64,000 nt of DNA, from the NCBI GenBank assembly GCA_900239685.1, contig OENT01000685.1:1-64000 (forward strand). The letters are read 5' to 3'. Below, piece after piece: positions 12,542 through 24,614 of the stretch; position 1 is the stretch's first letter, and every line of letters starts with the position of its first letter. This DNA comes from Rotaria macrura. Its lineage: Eukaryota > Rotifera > Eurotatoria > Philodinida > Philodinidae. The notes below the pieces were generated by a model. The model did not search any database, was not told the origin of the DNA, and saw nothing but the letters and a program-made list of their open reading frames with translations. Position numbers and translations under genes: made by a program.

Positions 12542-12604
12542 AGAGATCACGGAAAGAATATTGTATAACTGAATGATATAATTTAGCTCGACGAGCACCA
12601 GCCA
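12542..12604 (-). other. Upstream small reading frame of FBXO9
   Basis: An ATG at 12606 or just inside opens about 21 codons (starting MAGARRAKLYHS) and stops about 28 nt before the FBXO9 start codon. No splice donor is visible inside it that would join it to the FBXO9 exons. It may be a translated leader ORF or chance. Confidence 0.3.
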
Positions 12605-12639
12605 TTTACACAAAAGACAATCAAAATTTAGAATGTAAA

Positions 12640-14766
12640 ATGCACTTTTACCTTTAATACAAATATTTACAAGGAAAATCTGGATTTAATCCATATTTTA
12701 TTCAATTTACCATCGACATCTAGACTGTTTTGCATAATTTTGTCAATGACGCAATTTATGATGCAAGTACTCTTAACAGAGAATCAAAATGAAACTAATC
12801 TATGTGAATATTCTAGACTGAGTTCTTCTAATGAGGTCACTACTTGATAATAAACCACGTTAATCAAGGTGATATTTATTTCATCGAAATACTTCATATG
12901 TTACTGATGAATCGGAGATGGGAAACGACAGAATTTAGAATTCCTGTTTCATCGTATAGAGCGCAAAATTTTCCTTAGTTCGATCCGTCTTCATCAAATA
13001 TTCGTTTAATTTCAGTTCGAATATTTCAATGTGCATAATTATTCTATATTCTATTTTTAATGAGAATAAACAGTTGCAAGCATCAGCTGTTTTTGGCCAA
13101 ATTGAACAAGAATTTGACGAATTGTAAAAGATCTTTGATTGTCAAGATAGATTTTTTGAAAAAGTTCAGTTTCATCAATATATCCGCAGGCAATGTTCCA
13201 AGCCATTGATACAATTCTTCTCTCTCGATTATTGAAATCTTAATTTTCATTGTATTTCTTATTCAACAAGCTTTCTGAAATAGATATTCTCAATTATTAT
13301 TATGCTACTACATTTTTAGTCTAAGTTGATCATCGACTGTTGAATATGCACTTCCTTTCTATGTCTGCGTGACATTAGAACTGTAATTAGCTAATGAATA
13401 GTATCTATCTTACTACGTCATGCAAATTTATCCAATAGAAGACAGGCATGATTGTATGGCGCTAGGGCAACTTTTCATTTTGCCAAATATTTCTATAGAT
13501 GACGTTCGCTTCTGAAAATAACATTGCAGAATGAAGGATTCGGTGTATCAGTATCGATTCCGAGTTTAGACACGAGATGTATGACTATGGACTTGAAGTA
13601 TTCTTATGGTATTTGAGTTTCATTGTTGATTTAGATGCGATTGTGATTTAGACTCATTATAGTTGCCTGCAATAGAGACATCTCTCTCGAGTACCAATAG
13701 CTTACTTCGACTGCTTCCACATCTACAAACACATACACCAGCTAACCTTCACTCGACAACCAAGTTCTGAACCAAACAGAAGTCCAGAAGAATTTTTCTG
13801 ACAATCACATATTATCGGATGGAATGTGAATTCCTACTAAACGGACTGAATGCTGTCGAAAATCTGAATATGAAACTACCTTGGGATCGCCAATGTAGAA
13901 ATTGGATTTGATTATTTGGTTGAAACATGATTCTGACCTAACTCTACTATTGGCATTATCTGTTTATCATAACTCGACTTAGTATGCAGTCTTAAACCGT
14001 GAAATTCATTATTGCATTCCTTTCCTAAGTTTCAACGAGACATTGTCAGCTAATCGAATCCCGTATCAAAATTCATTCATCTAAGAGCATTATACTTTCA
14101 GAAGCCGACTTCATCTATTAGAAATGTTTGGCATATTGAAACATTGCGATGATTTGTCCAGTTACACCAACTATATAATTAACAAATATTATTCGTTGTC
14201 ATTAAATACATGGTCGTCGAAAAATTAAAATTACTAACAATCTTCCGTATTTTCTTTTTGATTATTCAAGATAGATGATGTACACATACACCGAAAACTC
14301 GTTCGATAATCTCATAACAAACAGTACATATGCTTTTTGTTTCGTCATATAGATGAGCCTATGTCTCAAGATTGAATTAAAAATTTACGAAGAATCTCTT
14401 TAATGTCATTTAGAAAATTTAATGAGGCACGTGTATGTTTCGTTAGTATTTACTTCAATTTTTTAGCATAGGAAAATTTCGAAGACTCATCCGGATGTCT
14501 TCATAGCTTATTTTTGCCTTTCCAAACTGTATCCATTATATCAAAAGATATGCCTCCGCATTATTCGATAACAGTACATATGATTTCTTTCAAAAATTAA
14601 AACAAAATCTCAATAATAGCCATTGACTCTTAAACCATCTTATTAGATCTATAGAATAATTAATTTATAAAGTAATTCTGATTTTTTATTCTTATTAGAA
14701 GCTAATTTTTTTCTCAAGGATATCAGTAGACAATATCAAAAAATAGTTTAATTATGAATTCTGTTG
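12640..14766. other. Spacer between FBXO9 and the PAP2_C gene
   Basis: No gene, RNA or clear repeat found. Sequence around 13740-13990 is slightly less AT-rich and more complex than the rest but has no sustained reading frame. Confidence 0.5.
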
Positions 14767-15807
14767 CTAGATCTGTTTTGAATGAATTTGTGATGGGTTT
14801 AAAATTTCAGGATCTTTAAAAAGACTGATCAAAGTTTTCATTGGTTGCCGTTGAAAACGTCTGTAAATTATGATACATTGATTAGTATATGCATCAATTA
14901 GACCATCGGAATCGTATGGAAAAACTAGTTTTTTTATATGTGGATACAACGGTTTTGGTAGACAAGGTAAATCATAGTAAAGTATATCTGCATGCCATAT
15001 CAATAAGGTGACACATAATCCAAGAAACATATCAACTGAATAATGATGAAATTCGATAACAGCTCGAATCATTCGTTGGATAACTTGCATCCATATAAAT
15101 AAACGTATTGATAAACGTAGTAATCCAAATGGATACGATGAACATAGAATAGTTACAGCCAATGCTGATATTGTATAAACGATAACATGACCACTATATA
15201 ATAGATCATTACATGCTCCACCTAAAAATAATTCACACTAAGAAATAACATTTATTCAATGGAAAATATTTCAAAAAAATTGACCTGGACTTAAATTTAA
15301 CGGATTAATAGGTCCTGTAAAATTACATTTAGGATTCGGATTAGGTAGAATAGTCATTGAAAATGTCATAACACGAATAGCACGTGCTATTGTTAAACAT
15401 CGTACACCTTTTTGTAAAACCTTTAATCCATTAGTTCCATGTAGAAAACAATAAAAAATCCATAAAAATAAGACACTATTGGTATCAACTTGATATGTAT
15501 CTTCACCAATATAAGCAAATTCAACAAATGTGCTATTCATATTACTGAAGTATTCTTCAGCTAAATCGCGAAGTGGTGTTCGGTCATGTTCTAATGATGA
15601 TATGACTTGTATCATGGTATTTTCCGTTAATAATTCAATACCCATGAGTAAAAGATCACGTAGTGATTTAAACACATAGATAGTTAGTGCTGGAGTTAAA
15701 TGATCATACCATAATTTTGAAAATGAATCAATTATAGTTAATAGTGAAAAAATATGTCGTTGCTCTTGACGAGCTCGAAGCTGCCGACGATGAGGATGGA
15801 TAGGCAT
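14767..15807 (-). CDS. PAP2_C / sphingomyelin-synthase-like membrane protein
   Basis: Probable lipid phosphatase/phosphotransferase of the PAP2 superfamily, as in sphingomyelin or ceramide-phospholipid synthases; substrate unknown. Two exons, 15807-15285 and 15221-14767 (63-nt intron), give 325 aa. Several hydrophobic segments are visible (about 40-65, 105-130, 187-205, 215-230, 240-255). The active-site motifs are CNDLLYSGH (residues 178-186) and HHYSVD (233-238), giving His186, His234 and Asp238. A PNPNPKC segment precedes them, as in SMS relatives. The start is uncertain: the frame stays open about 36 nt further up to a stop, and an AG (CATTAG) lies 5 nt before the chosen ATG, so an upstream exon or a trans-splice site is possible. 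The N-terminus looks short compared with six-span SMS proteins. Confidence 0.8.
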
Positions 15808-18800
15808 GGGTACTAATGTTCGCTGTTGCGCATCACCAATTTAACATTTTTCTTTTTTTATCAATGTAAAGAACAGGAAAAAAAAATCAATAGTGCTCGT
15901 GCAATGCTCGCCGCGCATGCAGTTGTGTACGAAGGTAATAATCATGATCAACGACGATGGACCAAACATATCGTTGACTATTTGTCAATATTGTACAATG
16001 TTTGATCACTCGTTTTTTTCTTCTTACTTTTCGTGTAGTATGTATCCGAATCATGAGTACAAACTTTGTCTTCAATACTAAAATAAATAACATGCTTCTA
16101 TAGAATAACAATGATCGATAGGAATTCGTTTGATGAGACTTTGACAATAATACTTATTATTTGATTGCTTCATCTATTTATTTTTTAAGTAGTTATCTAA
16201 AGAAAATTAATTCTATGTAAATATTGAATCATTGGAAATTTATCAAATTAAGTGCAATACTCATAGATAACGTGAGGGATCAGAAAATTCTCAAGTGAGT
16301 AATTACAAATTTATAGTTTGTCAAAAACTGAATTGAATGTTGAATATATTTCTAGTAGGCTACATAGATTTTGAAGAGAATATTTATGACAAATCAAAAA
16401 TGTTATATTATATTCTTGTATAATTGTCTATCGACAAATTCTTTTATCATCATCATGATCATCAATTCTATTATATTAGAGTCATTCATAAATAGTTCAT
16501 TGATGTATTATAGCAACAAAAACCGTTAAAAATCAATCATCGACAATCATTTACAGATCAGAAATATCAAAAGAAAATATAGTATTGCGGATGCATCAAT
16601 GTTACTTTTCATCCGTTTTTTCACTTTAATCTGAGTTGTTGAAAAAGAAAAATATTTGCACAGTATACTTAATTCCATTGACAAGAATTTAAATATTCAA
16701 TGAGGACTTATTTCATACGCATAGATCATTATTTATCATCGCATACAAAACTAATTCGGCATCGTACTTCTGCTGAATGTCCTTGAATGGATAAAATTGA
16801 TCAAAATCAAAGATAAATTAAGTCTATTCGTTGTTTTTTGGATCATGCTACACAAATGATCCAAAACTATTGCTTATTGTAATGAGATAGAATGATTGGA
16901 CGGCTAATATCATTTAGTAGAAGAAAATGAATAGTATAGTCTCACTCAGCATTCTGGTTAATTGATTTACATGTTGTCATTCAATGGACCAGAGATTAGA
17001 CAATCGGAACTTTTAGATCAATCAACTCAATCAGGAAACGAAAAATCCTACATCAACATCTTAATTCCCCCGCTTACTTTATCTCAAACAATAAACTGTG
17101 TACACGTTTGAGCATGATAAATCTGAACAATAAGTATTGAACACATATTAAATGACTCTTAACAATAGAAATAAATCGATTTAGTATCAAAAAAAATGGA
17201 TTTACTAGATTCGACACGTTTACTATGTTTCAACAATCAATAATACAGTGAAGATTTGTTTTTGCACTCTTTGACATATATGAATCCGACGTGTCATTAA
17301 AACTAGTAACAGGGTCATTAAGCCTTTTTGCTTTGTGTGTCATTTCTTGAGAATCAATGTCGTATCGAAGTTGTTTGAATCAAGTTAGACAGTAAGTAGA
17401 TCATGATTCAAACTAAAGTATCAAAACTAATAATCAGAACTTGTCTTTCGATGAAACAAAAGACACATATTTCTATACCAGATCAGAACAACATTGTTGA
17501 AGTTATGTTGAAAAAAAAATTGAATAGACACAAAAATTACAGTTTGACATGATAAGATTATTTATTATAGAATGTTGCAGAATGATGACATCGTGATTTA
17601 CGTATCATGATGGCTTGTTCAAGCATGCATCTGTTTGTTTTACAATTATATTTTAACATTTGAACGTTTTCATCTCGTTAATATCCGTACCAGATGTTGA
17701 TCATAGTCCAACAGATGCAAGCAATTTTGTAGGTGTTATAATGGAAATTGAATATGATAAATAAAAATTAGGTACTGAACATGAAGTTTTAATTGGTTAC
17801 TACTGTTATCATCAGGAAAAACAATCAGTTATACCTACATTATTTATTCACGACATCAACGAAGATGATCAAAATATAAATTAAGAGAAACAACTAGACC
17901 TCATAGTTTTATTGGTGAACAAGGAATATTAAAATTTAATTGTAAAACAAACAGATGCATGCATAATCAAGTCAATTTGATATATGTAATTCACAATGTG
18001 TTCATTCTGCAACATTCTATAATAAATAATCTTATGTCTATTCAATTTTTTTTTCAACATAACTTCTACAATGTTGTTCTGATCTGGTATAGAAATATGT
18101 GTCTTTTGTTTCATTGAAAGACTATTTTTGATGCTTTAGTTTGGATCATCATCTACTTACTGTCTAACTTGATTAAAACAACTTCGATATGACATACACA
18201 TCGGCATACTCTTAGAAAGATTTCGTTGTATTTGTGAGGCAAACGAAACATTTCTATCTTTCATAGTTACAACCTATGAAAGATAGATATTATTTAATTG
18301 TTTTCTATGCATCTGTTGAGTATTAATTAGTTCAATAATTGAATCTTTGCTATCCTATGAAATCGTAAACTTTCCATGTAATAGAATTCTACATGATCTA
18401 GAAAAAAGTAATAAAGAAAAGTTAGTTCATATTAAATTCTGATATGGTTTTTTAGGTGATCAAATAGTTGAGCTTCTTACAAGTGAACACTTTGTCAAGT
18501 CGATTATGTAGTCGAATATGAGATAAATTCCTGTGAAATGCGCTATCTTATCATGTTGATGATAATTCACTAAATTTAACCTTTACTCATACTTGTCTGG
18601 TTCTCTATCAACTTGTTTTTTGATAGTATCACCCGTAAGATTTTCTTCTAAAACACGGATGAGTTCCTATTGGATGAATTTCATTATCAACCTTATAATA
18701 TATCTCAATCGGTTCGATGTTACACAATAGGTCAAAACGATAGGTCATACACATTATTCGATTTCTCAAGAAACACTATTGTAATGGAGCAATAAAATTA

Positions 18801-20540
18801 TAGTAACGGACTTTGAGTTATAAAGTTTCTGTTTAAAATTCAGCATGTGCTAATTCAACAATCTATGAATCTAAAAACAACCGTACCTGCCCAGTTCTGT
18901 TCACATTTTTACACGAATGAGAATGTATTGAAATAAAATTATTTAATGATATTAAATTAATTTATTCTTCATATCAAACTCAACTATCGGTGCATTTAGT
19001 TTTTAACTCATACAATTTCTTCTTTTCTTTTGTTTTGATAAATGCATTGTATCGCATTGTAAAATATTATCATCGTAATTAGAAAACGGCTATTGTATAA
19101 TTAATTATTGCGATTTTCAATTCCAGAATTTTATAGATTAACTTTAATATCGTCTTTGATTGTGAAGTATTCGATGCTTGTGTACAGTTAAAAACTATGA
19201 GCTTCCACTTAATCTTTACGATACCCAATAGGGAAGAATAAACCCAAAATAGTTCAAAGTGCCGAGTGAGAAGAGAAATGTGTATGTTGATAAAATCATG
19301 ACTACATAGAACAAACGTTTCTCGATAATGACTTCTATGATATTCTTTCTTTTAGCATCGGTCGTCATAGATACACATGCATTGAAATCCTTTTCATATG
19401 TTCATAAAAATCACAGATCAACAAATGTAGCTATAGGTATTGATCTTTTGCACTTAATTCTTTCATAAAATACTTCTGTGCAACTTACAATACCAACAGT
19501 TTAATCTAAGTCACTGATGAAGAAACATACATCATCCAGAAAATATCTCAAAAGAAATTGTTGGAGTTTCGCATAAAATTGATGATTTTTCCATTTATTT
19601 ATCATATTCATTGTCGTCATCACATCAATATATATCGAAGTTAATTTTATTTATTTATTAAACACATAGAATATGACATATTTTCACTAGTTATCATCCT
19701 AGTTGTTTTCTTTCTTTGCTTATGGTATCAGCTGTAGACAAAAGTGTATATTCATCGATCTAGCAGTTGCAAGTACTTATTGCTAGTTTTTTTATTTTGC
19801 ATCTATCAATCAAAATTCATTCGGACCGTAAGTTTTCGAAGAAAAATATGTTTATAAATAAAAGAAATCCTATCTATTGTGCCAGCATGCACTATTTATC
19901 CATTCAATATCACATAAAGATAGAAAATTAGTTATCAGTTGGATTTCGAACCAATCTATTGTGATATTTATCATTTATTAAAGATCTGAATATAATAAAG
20001 CATATGAAATTTTACTAGACTGATTCCTAAAAGATTCAAGAGAATTTTCAAGGATCAACCATTACGAATAGGCATTGATCGAGTGAGAAAATTAATTTCT
20101 AGTAAAATCAGTAGTAATGTTTGACCTACACGAACTTCATCAGGCAACAAATCTAAAATTAAACCAGATGGAAAAATATTGATAAAAAAAGCACAAATAA
20201 TACTTACATGACTGGTGAAATCCGTTTGTGTTTTTTCTAACGGAATTTTTCATCAGGTAATTTCAGCATATGTTCCATTTTCGATTTATATTTTATTCAT
20301 CAGTTATGTGATGAATATCTGATATTAATGAATGGAACAGAAACACATTGTTTTAATACTTGATACACATGCAGTTTGGAAGAAGAGAAAAGATCAGTAC
20401 TAATTTTATCTAATTATTTTCGGTAGGTTTTCAATTGAGATGCATTGAAATCGGAAAATCTGTAGACGACAACAGAATAGAAAAGTCGACGTGTGAATAT
20501 TTGAAAGAAAATAGTATGCAATACGTATGCCGCAGCTGGT
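15808..20540. other. Long AT-rich spacer
   Basis: No confident gene. A minus-strand open stretch at 15887-16147 (86 codons, basic and hydrophobic) lies just upstream of the PAP2_C gene but has no splice donor linking it. A large inverted repeat occupies 17359-18193. The remainder shows nothing recognisable. Confidence 0.5.
17359..18193. repeat. Large inverted repeat, arms about 300 bp
   Basis: The left arm (about 17359-17661) and right arm (about 17925-18193) are reverse complements at high identity with a few indels. Both contain, for example, the string AAGACACATATTTCTATACC. The 260-bp centre has short coding-like runs (for instance one reading SNFVGVIMEIEYD) that no longer form a long frame. 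The structure resembles an old foldback or composite mobile element, but no clean ends or target duplication were found. Confidence 0.7.
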
Positions 20541-20550
20541 CTTTTGTTTT

Positions 20551-20558
20551 TATAATAT
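20551..20558 (+). promoter_or_regulatory. TATA-like element
   Basis: TATAATAT about 90 nt before the ATG of the small secreted protein gene. AT-richness makes such matches common, so this is only suggestive. Confidence 0.3.
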
Positions 20559-20642
20559 ATTCAACATAAGAGCATTTTGACAAAGTATATAGCAGTGCTT
20601 AAGTTGTCTTTTTTTTTATTCAAAACAAGACTCAAGTGAAAG

Positions 20643-20972
20643 ATGCGTCAATCAATTATTCTAGTTTTTGCATTCGTATGTCTACTTGTTACAATTGTTC
20701 AAGTCGGCAAAGTTGGTGGACTCAATCCTTCATCAGCTAACGGTCAAGTTTCAAAAACAAATGCTGCAGCTGCTAAGTCGAAAGTTACTCAAAACACTTC
20801 TGCCGTTGAACAAGGTAGTTTATCGGAAGATGTCTATTCACCAAATGCAGAAGAAGGCTATGCAGGTTTAGACCAAGCTATACTTGAAATAGATAGCCAA
20901 CAAGACGAAGAAGACGAAGAATACGATAGTGAACAAATCGAAGTGGATATACCCGAACTTATGTTTAAATGA
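20643..20972 (+). CDS. Small secreted acidic protein, unknown function
   Basis: Single exon, 109 aa. Residues 1-25 form a typical signal peptide (Met-Arg, then a hydrophobic core IILVFAFVCLLVTIV). The mature part is rich in Ser, Ala, Asn and Gln and ends in a strongly acidic tail (about 80-105: QQDEEDEEYDSEQIEVD). There are no cysteines after the signal and no dibasic cleavage series as in neuropeptide precursors. AG stands directly before the ATG after a T-rich tract, compatible with a 3' splice site. No family recognised. It is believed real because signal peptide, composition and clean start/stop coincide. Confidence 0.6.
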   Translation: MRQSIILVFAFVCLLVTIVQVGKVGGLNPSSANGQVSKTNAAAAKSKVTQNTSAVEQGSLSEDVYSPNAEEGYAGLDQAILEIDSQQDEEDEEYDSEQIEVDIPELMFK

Positions 20973-22650
20973 GAATTTATCAATGAATACAGCTTATGTT
21001 CTAACTACCGATATGGTATACACTTTCTTTCCATTCATACATTTTGAATTTATGAAATCTTCATACTCTGGTGTTTTATTTTTGTCTATTGTCCGTATAA
21101 TAAATATCAATGTCCCACTTTGACACTTGAAGTCGTACAACAATAATACAGGCAATTATCTCACTTTTATCAGATAGTCTCACTAGTGAATTGGTAACTT
21201 GAATCGTTGATATATGGCAATCTGAGATTGATAGTCTTACTTATGTAAGATTTTAGTAACGATTGCTTATACTATACCTTTTCTATATTCGAATCCAAGA
21301 AAACAAAACGACGTTTAGTGACATCTATATATGTAAATTTGTATGTCAGTGTGTTGATTGTTGTCCTTCGGAAACGGTTACAATGTATTGAATGAGAAAA
21401 AAAATTTAAAGACAGAATGCAAAAAAAATATCAACGAGTGCATTTGATATTTTCAATGGTTATGCTCTGCTTACAATAACATAACCATTGATTGATGATA
21501 TTCGAAATTCGATGAGTCAGTCTATTATTACACCACATCATGAGTATACATATGTCACCAGCTCAGCGTAGTAATAGATCACGCGGTAGGCTTTATTGAA
21601 TTCTTTCATTTCAAGAAAATTAAATTAAAAAAAACACAGATATTTATCATCATATTGTATTTTCACGAATATTTTTCTTTACTTATGAAGGAGGATGTTA
21701 GAACTGATTTCAGGATTTGAATTTTATCTTTTCCAGTGAGACTAAGAAAAGTCTAAGAGAACTCATGGTTTCAGCCAATCAATCAATAGTTAAGATTGAC
21801 TGACTGAACTTTTAGTCCATTTAGCGCATGTTCATAGAAAACTCCGACTACAAGATTTCAATCTAATTATTGTGATAATACTCTGAAAATTTTAACCAAA
21901 AAGAATCCTTTTCTCTTGAAATGTTGAATATGCATGCAAATTCCATTTTTGCGACAAGTGAAAATGTTCAGAGTATTGTAAAAATCACTAGATCAAAATC
22001 TTATAATTTGAGCTTCTGATGAACACGTACGAAATAGGCCAGAAATTCAATATGTTGCTCATTACTCTTGATTGATTGGCTAAGAGCATGAGTTCTCTTA
22101 GACTTTTCTTAGTCTCACTGAAACCTGCTTAGAGAAAAAAAATGAAATCAAAATCCAGGAATTAGTTGGGATACTTTCCTCGTCAGATAAATTTTCATCA
22201 ACTACTCAAGTATTTGTTTTCGGTGATAACAAAGCCTATATTGTTTTATGTTCGAGTCATTCTGCAACGTCTTTTATTCAATACTTACGAGTACTTATTC
22301 ATACTTATATGTGGAAAGAAAAGAGATGATTCGTTGATTTCTCAATGCTTTTTGTATTACTTAGGAAAATGAGAATGTACAAGTATTAAAGAGTATTTTC
22401 ACGATAACTCATCAAGAAAGATTTTTTCAACATTCATTAATTTGCGACTCATAGATAATTAGATAAAAACTGGAACGATGCATTTGATTTGTTTATCTTG
22501 TTTGTATCATTCATCTACTTTTCATATTTTGTCGACATCTTGGAGACGATTACTAGTACAATAATTACAATATTTTTGAATTGTCGATATGTTATTCTAT
22601 TCACTCATCATAAGTATCGTTGGTCTATATTTAAATTAAATTTAGAAAAA
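20973..22650. other. Spacer with inverted-repeat element
   Basis: No gene seen apart from chance frames. It contains the inverted-repeat element at 21734-22120. Confidence 0.5.
21734..22120. mobile_element. MITE-like element with about 60-bp terminal inverted repeats
   Basis: The left end starts CAGTGAGACTAAGAAAAGTC and runs to about 21794. The right end (about 22061-22120) is its reverse complement with a few changes, including CTAAGAGAACTCATG and CCAATCAATCAA. Similarity may extend outward with indels (a GGATTT..ATTT motif on both sides). No clear target duplication, so superfamily is not assigned. No coding capacity. Confidence 0.7.
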
Positions 22651-22668
22651 TCATAGTTTATTTTATAG

Positions 22669-23643
22669 ATGAAAATACAGAATAGTCTATCTAGAATGGA
22701 ATCATTACCGAATGAAATTCTCATTGATCTCTATCAATATTTCGATGGTCGAGAACTGTATGATTCTTTTTATAATCTTAATTCTCGTTTTAATATTCTT
22801 CTTCAATCATTAACACATCTTGCACTTTTCCTTAAAGAACCTTTTGATAATTTAATTTATTCGAATATGATATATTCAACTCAAATTCATACGCTAAATA
22901 TTTATTCACGGCACAATATAAAATTTGATGAATTTTTCAATGTTCATCGTTTCACTATATGGTATCCTACTGATGAACAGATCGGGCAAATAAATTCGAA
23001 ATCGTTTCCATATCTCGAATATTTGTCTGTATCATATACAATAGCGAAATCTTCGATATGTTCATTGTATCAAAAGATATTTTCGAATGATTTTCCCTTA
23101 TTAAAATCTTGTTTGTTATCCGGACGTGAATCTCCAATGAATACGAACAATTGGAATCAATCTCCTAATATAAAATATTTACATGTAACATCAATCGAAC
23201 CGTCAATATTGACGTCTTGTCCAAATCTATATTCATTAAATTTAGTATTACCAACATTGTATAATATTTCGAGAAATTTTACAGTACATTTTAATCTTAA
23301 ACGAATGAAATTAATTATAGCAAGTATTGTTTGGTTTGAGAACGAAGAAAATTTTGAAATTCTTTTTCTATCAATGCCAAATATTGAACGATTATCTGTA
23401 CATAAATTATTTTCTATTACGAATTCTCATGATTTACTACTCAATTATGATTGGTTATCAAAAGTAACAGAACGTTGTTTACCATTATTGAAACAGTTTA
23501 CTTATCACATCTATATTTGCAATTTATTCAATATCGATCAAACAGATATCGATAACAGACTTCCTGAAATAAAGAATAATTTTTCTAGGATTTATAAAAA
23601 TCAGTCAGAATATTTTCTTAAAATAAAGAAACATAACACCTAA
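22669..23643 (+). CDS. F-box-like protein, cluster member 1
   Basis: Single exon, 324 aa. An F-box-like motif lies near residues 10-55 (MESLPNEILIDLYQYFDG, then LYDSFYNLNSRFNILLQSL). The remaining 270 residues are Leu/Ile-rich with irregular repeats resembling degenerate LRRs (CPNLYSLNLVLP, MPNIERLSVHKL) and a YDWLS..LPLLKQF block shared with the paralogues at 29638, 39998 and 43717. F-box proteins bind SKP1 and present substrates to SCF ubiquitin ligases; this role is inferred from the motif. A splice acceptor (TTTTATAG) sits directly before the ATG. The stop codon overlaps the downstream open frame (TAATG), and the next F-box gene starts 26 nt later, so the two look co-transcribed. Confidence 0.85.
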   Translation: MKIQNSLSRMESLPNEILIDLYQYFDGRELYDSFYNLNSRFNILLQSLTHLALFLKEPFDNLIYSNMIYSTQIHTLNIYSRHNIKFDEFFNVHRFTIWYPTDEQIGQINSKSFPYLEYLSVSYTIAKSSICSLYQKIFSNDFPLLKSCLLSGRESPMNTNNWNQSPNIKYLHVTSIEPSILTSCPNLYSLNLVLPTLYNISRNFTVHFNLKRMKLIIASIVWFENEENFEILFLSMPNIERLSVHKLFSITNSHDLLLNYDWLSKVTERCLPLLKQFTYHIYICNLFNIDQTDIDNRLPEIKNNFSRIYKNQSEYFLKIKKHNT

Positions 23644-23669
23644 TGTACATCTTGTTTTCTCTTCTAGAT
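23644..23669 (+). promoter_or_regulatory. Intercistronic 3' splice site between two F-box genes
   Basis: The 26 nt between the stop of member 1 and the ATG of member 2 consist mostly of a pyrimidine tract ending in AG (TTGTTTTCTCTTCTAG, AG at 23666-23667). There is no room for a promoter. This is the arrangement expected of a spliced-leader acceptor inside an operon; SL trans-splicing is known in bdelloid rotifers. Confidence 0.6.
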
Positions 23670-24614
23670 ATGTTGACTTTGTTAGAAGATTTACCGAATG
23701 AATTACTCATAGAAATTTTTTACTACATGAAAATTCGTGATTTATCATATGGTTTGTGGAATTTAAATAAACGTTTGAATCAATTAATTCGTTCACTTAA
23801 ATATTTATGTTTAATTTTAAATCGAAATCAAACATATGATACAGTTTTATTATCTGAACAAATTGTTCGCATTGTTATTGTTACATTGGATAATATTGAA
23901 TTGAAACCATTTGTTAATTTACGTTCTCTAATATTGAATTTAGCCACTGAATATCATTTAAAACAAATTCGATCCGATGTTTTACCGAATCTTATTTATC
24001 TTTCATTACCACTATCATTCAATTATCAATCAACAAGACAATTAGCATTTGAAGTCTTCTCAAATCGATTCGCTTTTCTTCGTTTTGCTGATTTAGGTGT
24101 AATTGATATGCCAATAAATTTACCATGGTCACAGTCACCATCTCTTCGATCAATTCGTATATCTGCTTCAAACATTAATATAATACCCTTAGTTCTTCAA
24201 TCATGCAATCAATTAAGTCATTTTCAAGTGCGTATTACTGGTGAACATCATTTAGATACATCTTCAATGGCAATCATACTAGATCATCCATTAAAACAAT
24301 TTATCTTCTTACAATCTCAAAATTCAACATTTGTCCATGATATTACAACAATAATATATTTAATACCAAATGTTAAACATATTGACTTACGATTATGTAC
24401 ACGATCATTTATTGATTTAGCTACATTGATTACGAAAAATTTGTCTAGTTTAAATAGATTTGATTGTCATATTATTGAATTTCCAAATAAAGACGAAAAT
24501 ATTGATATTAATACAATAAGAAATATTCATCGGTGCTATTCTAGCATTCAATGTACATTACGAGAAGATTGTTTTTGTTTATATACGTCGAAAAGAATGG
24601 ATAATACAAATTGA
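23670..24614 (+). CDS. F-box-like protein, cluster member 2
   Basis: Single exon, 314 aa, start taken at MLTLLEDLPNELLIE because the in-frame ATG at 23643 lies upstream of a splice acceptor and overlaps the previous stop. The F-box-like segment is near residues 4-45 (LEDLPNELLIEIFYYMKIRD, then WNLNKRLNQLIRSLKYL). The Leu-rich C-terminal part keeps VNLRSLILNL and IPNVKHIDLRL, but the YDW block near the C-terminus of the other members is not recognisable, so this is the most diverged copy. It lies in tandem with member 1 at 26 nt spacing. Presumed SCF substrate receptor; substrates unknown. Confidence 0.83.
   Translation: MLTLLEDLPNELLIEIFYYMKIRDLSYGLWNLNKRLNQLIRSLKYLCLILNRNQTYDTVLLSEQIVRIVIVTLDNIELKPFVNLRSLILNLATEYHLKQIRSDVLPNLIYLSLPLSFNYQSTRQLAFEVFSNRFAFLRFADLGVIDMPINLPWSQSPSLRSIRISASNINIIPLVLQSCNQLSHFQVRITGEHHLDTSSMAIILDHPLKQFIFLQSQNSTFVHDITTIIYLIPNVKHIDLRLCTRSFIDLATLITKNLSSLNRFDCHIIEFPNKDENIDINTIRNIHRCYSSIQCTLREDCFCLYTSKRMDNTN

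Noticed and set aside
15887-16147. Minus-strand 86-codon frame as first exon of the PAP2_C gene
   Set aside because: No usable donor joins it in frame to 15807 and it has no PAP2/SMS similarity.
23643-23669. In-frame upstream ATG at 23643 as the start of F-box member 2
   Set aside because: It overlaps the previous stop and lies before a strong splice acceptor; family alignment begins after 23670.
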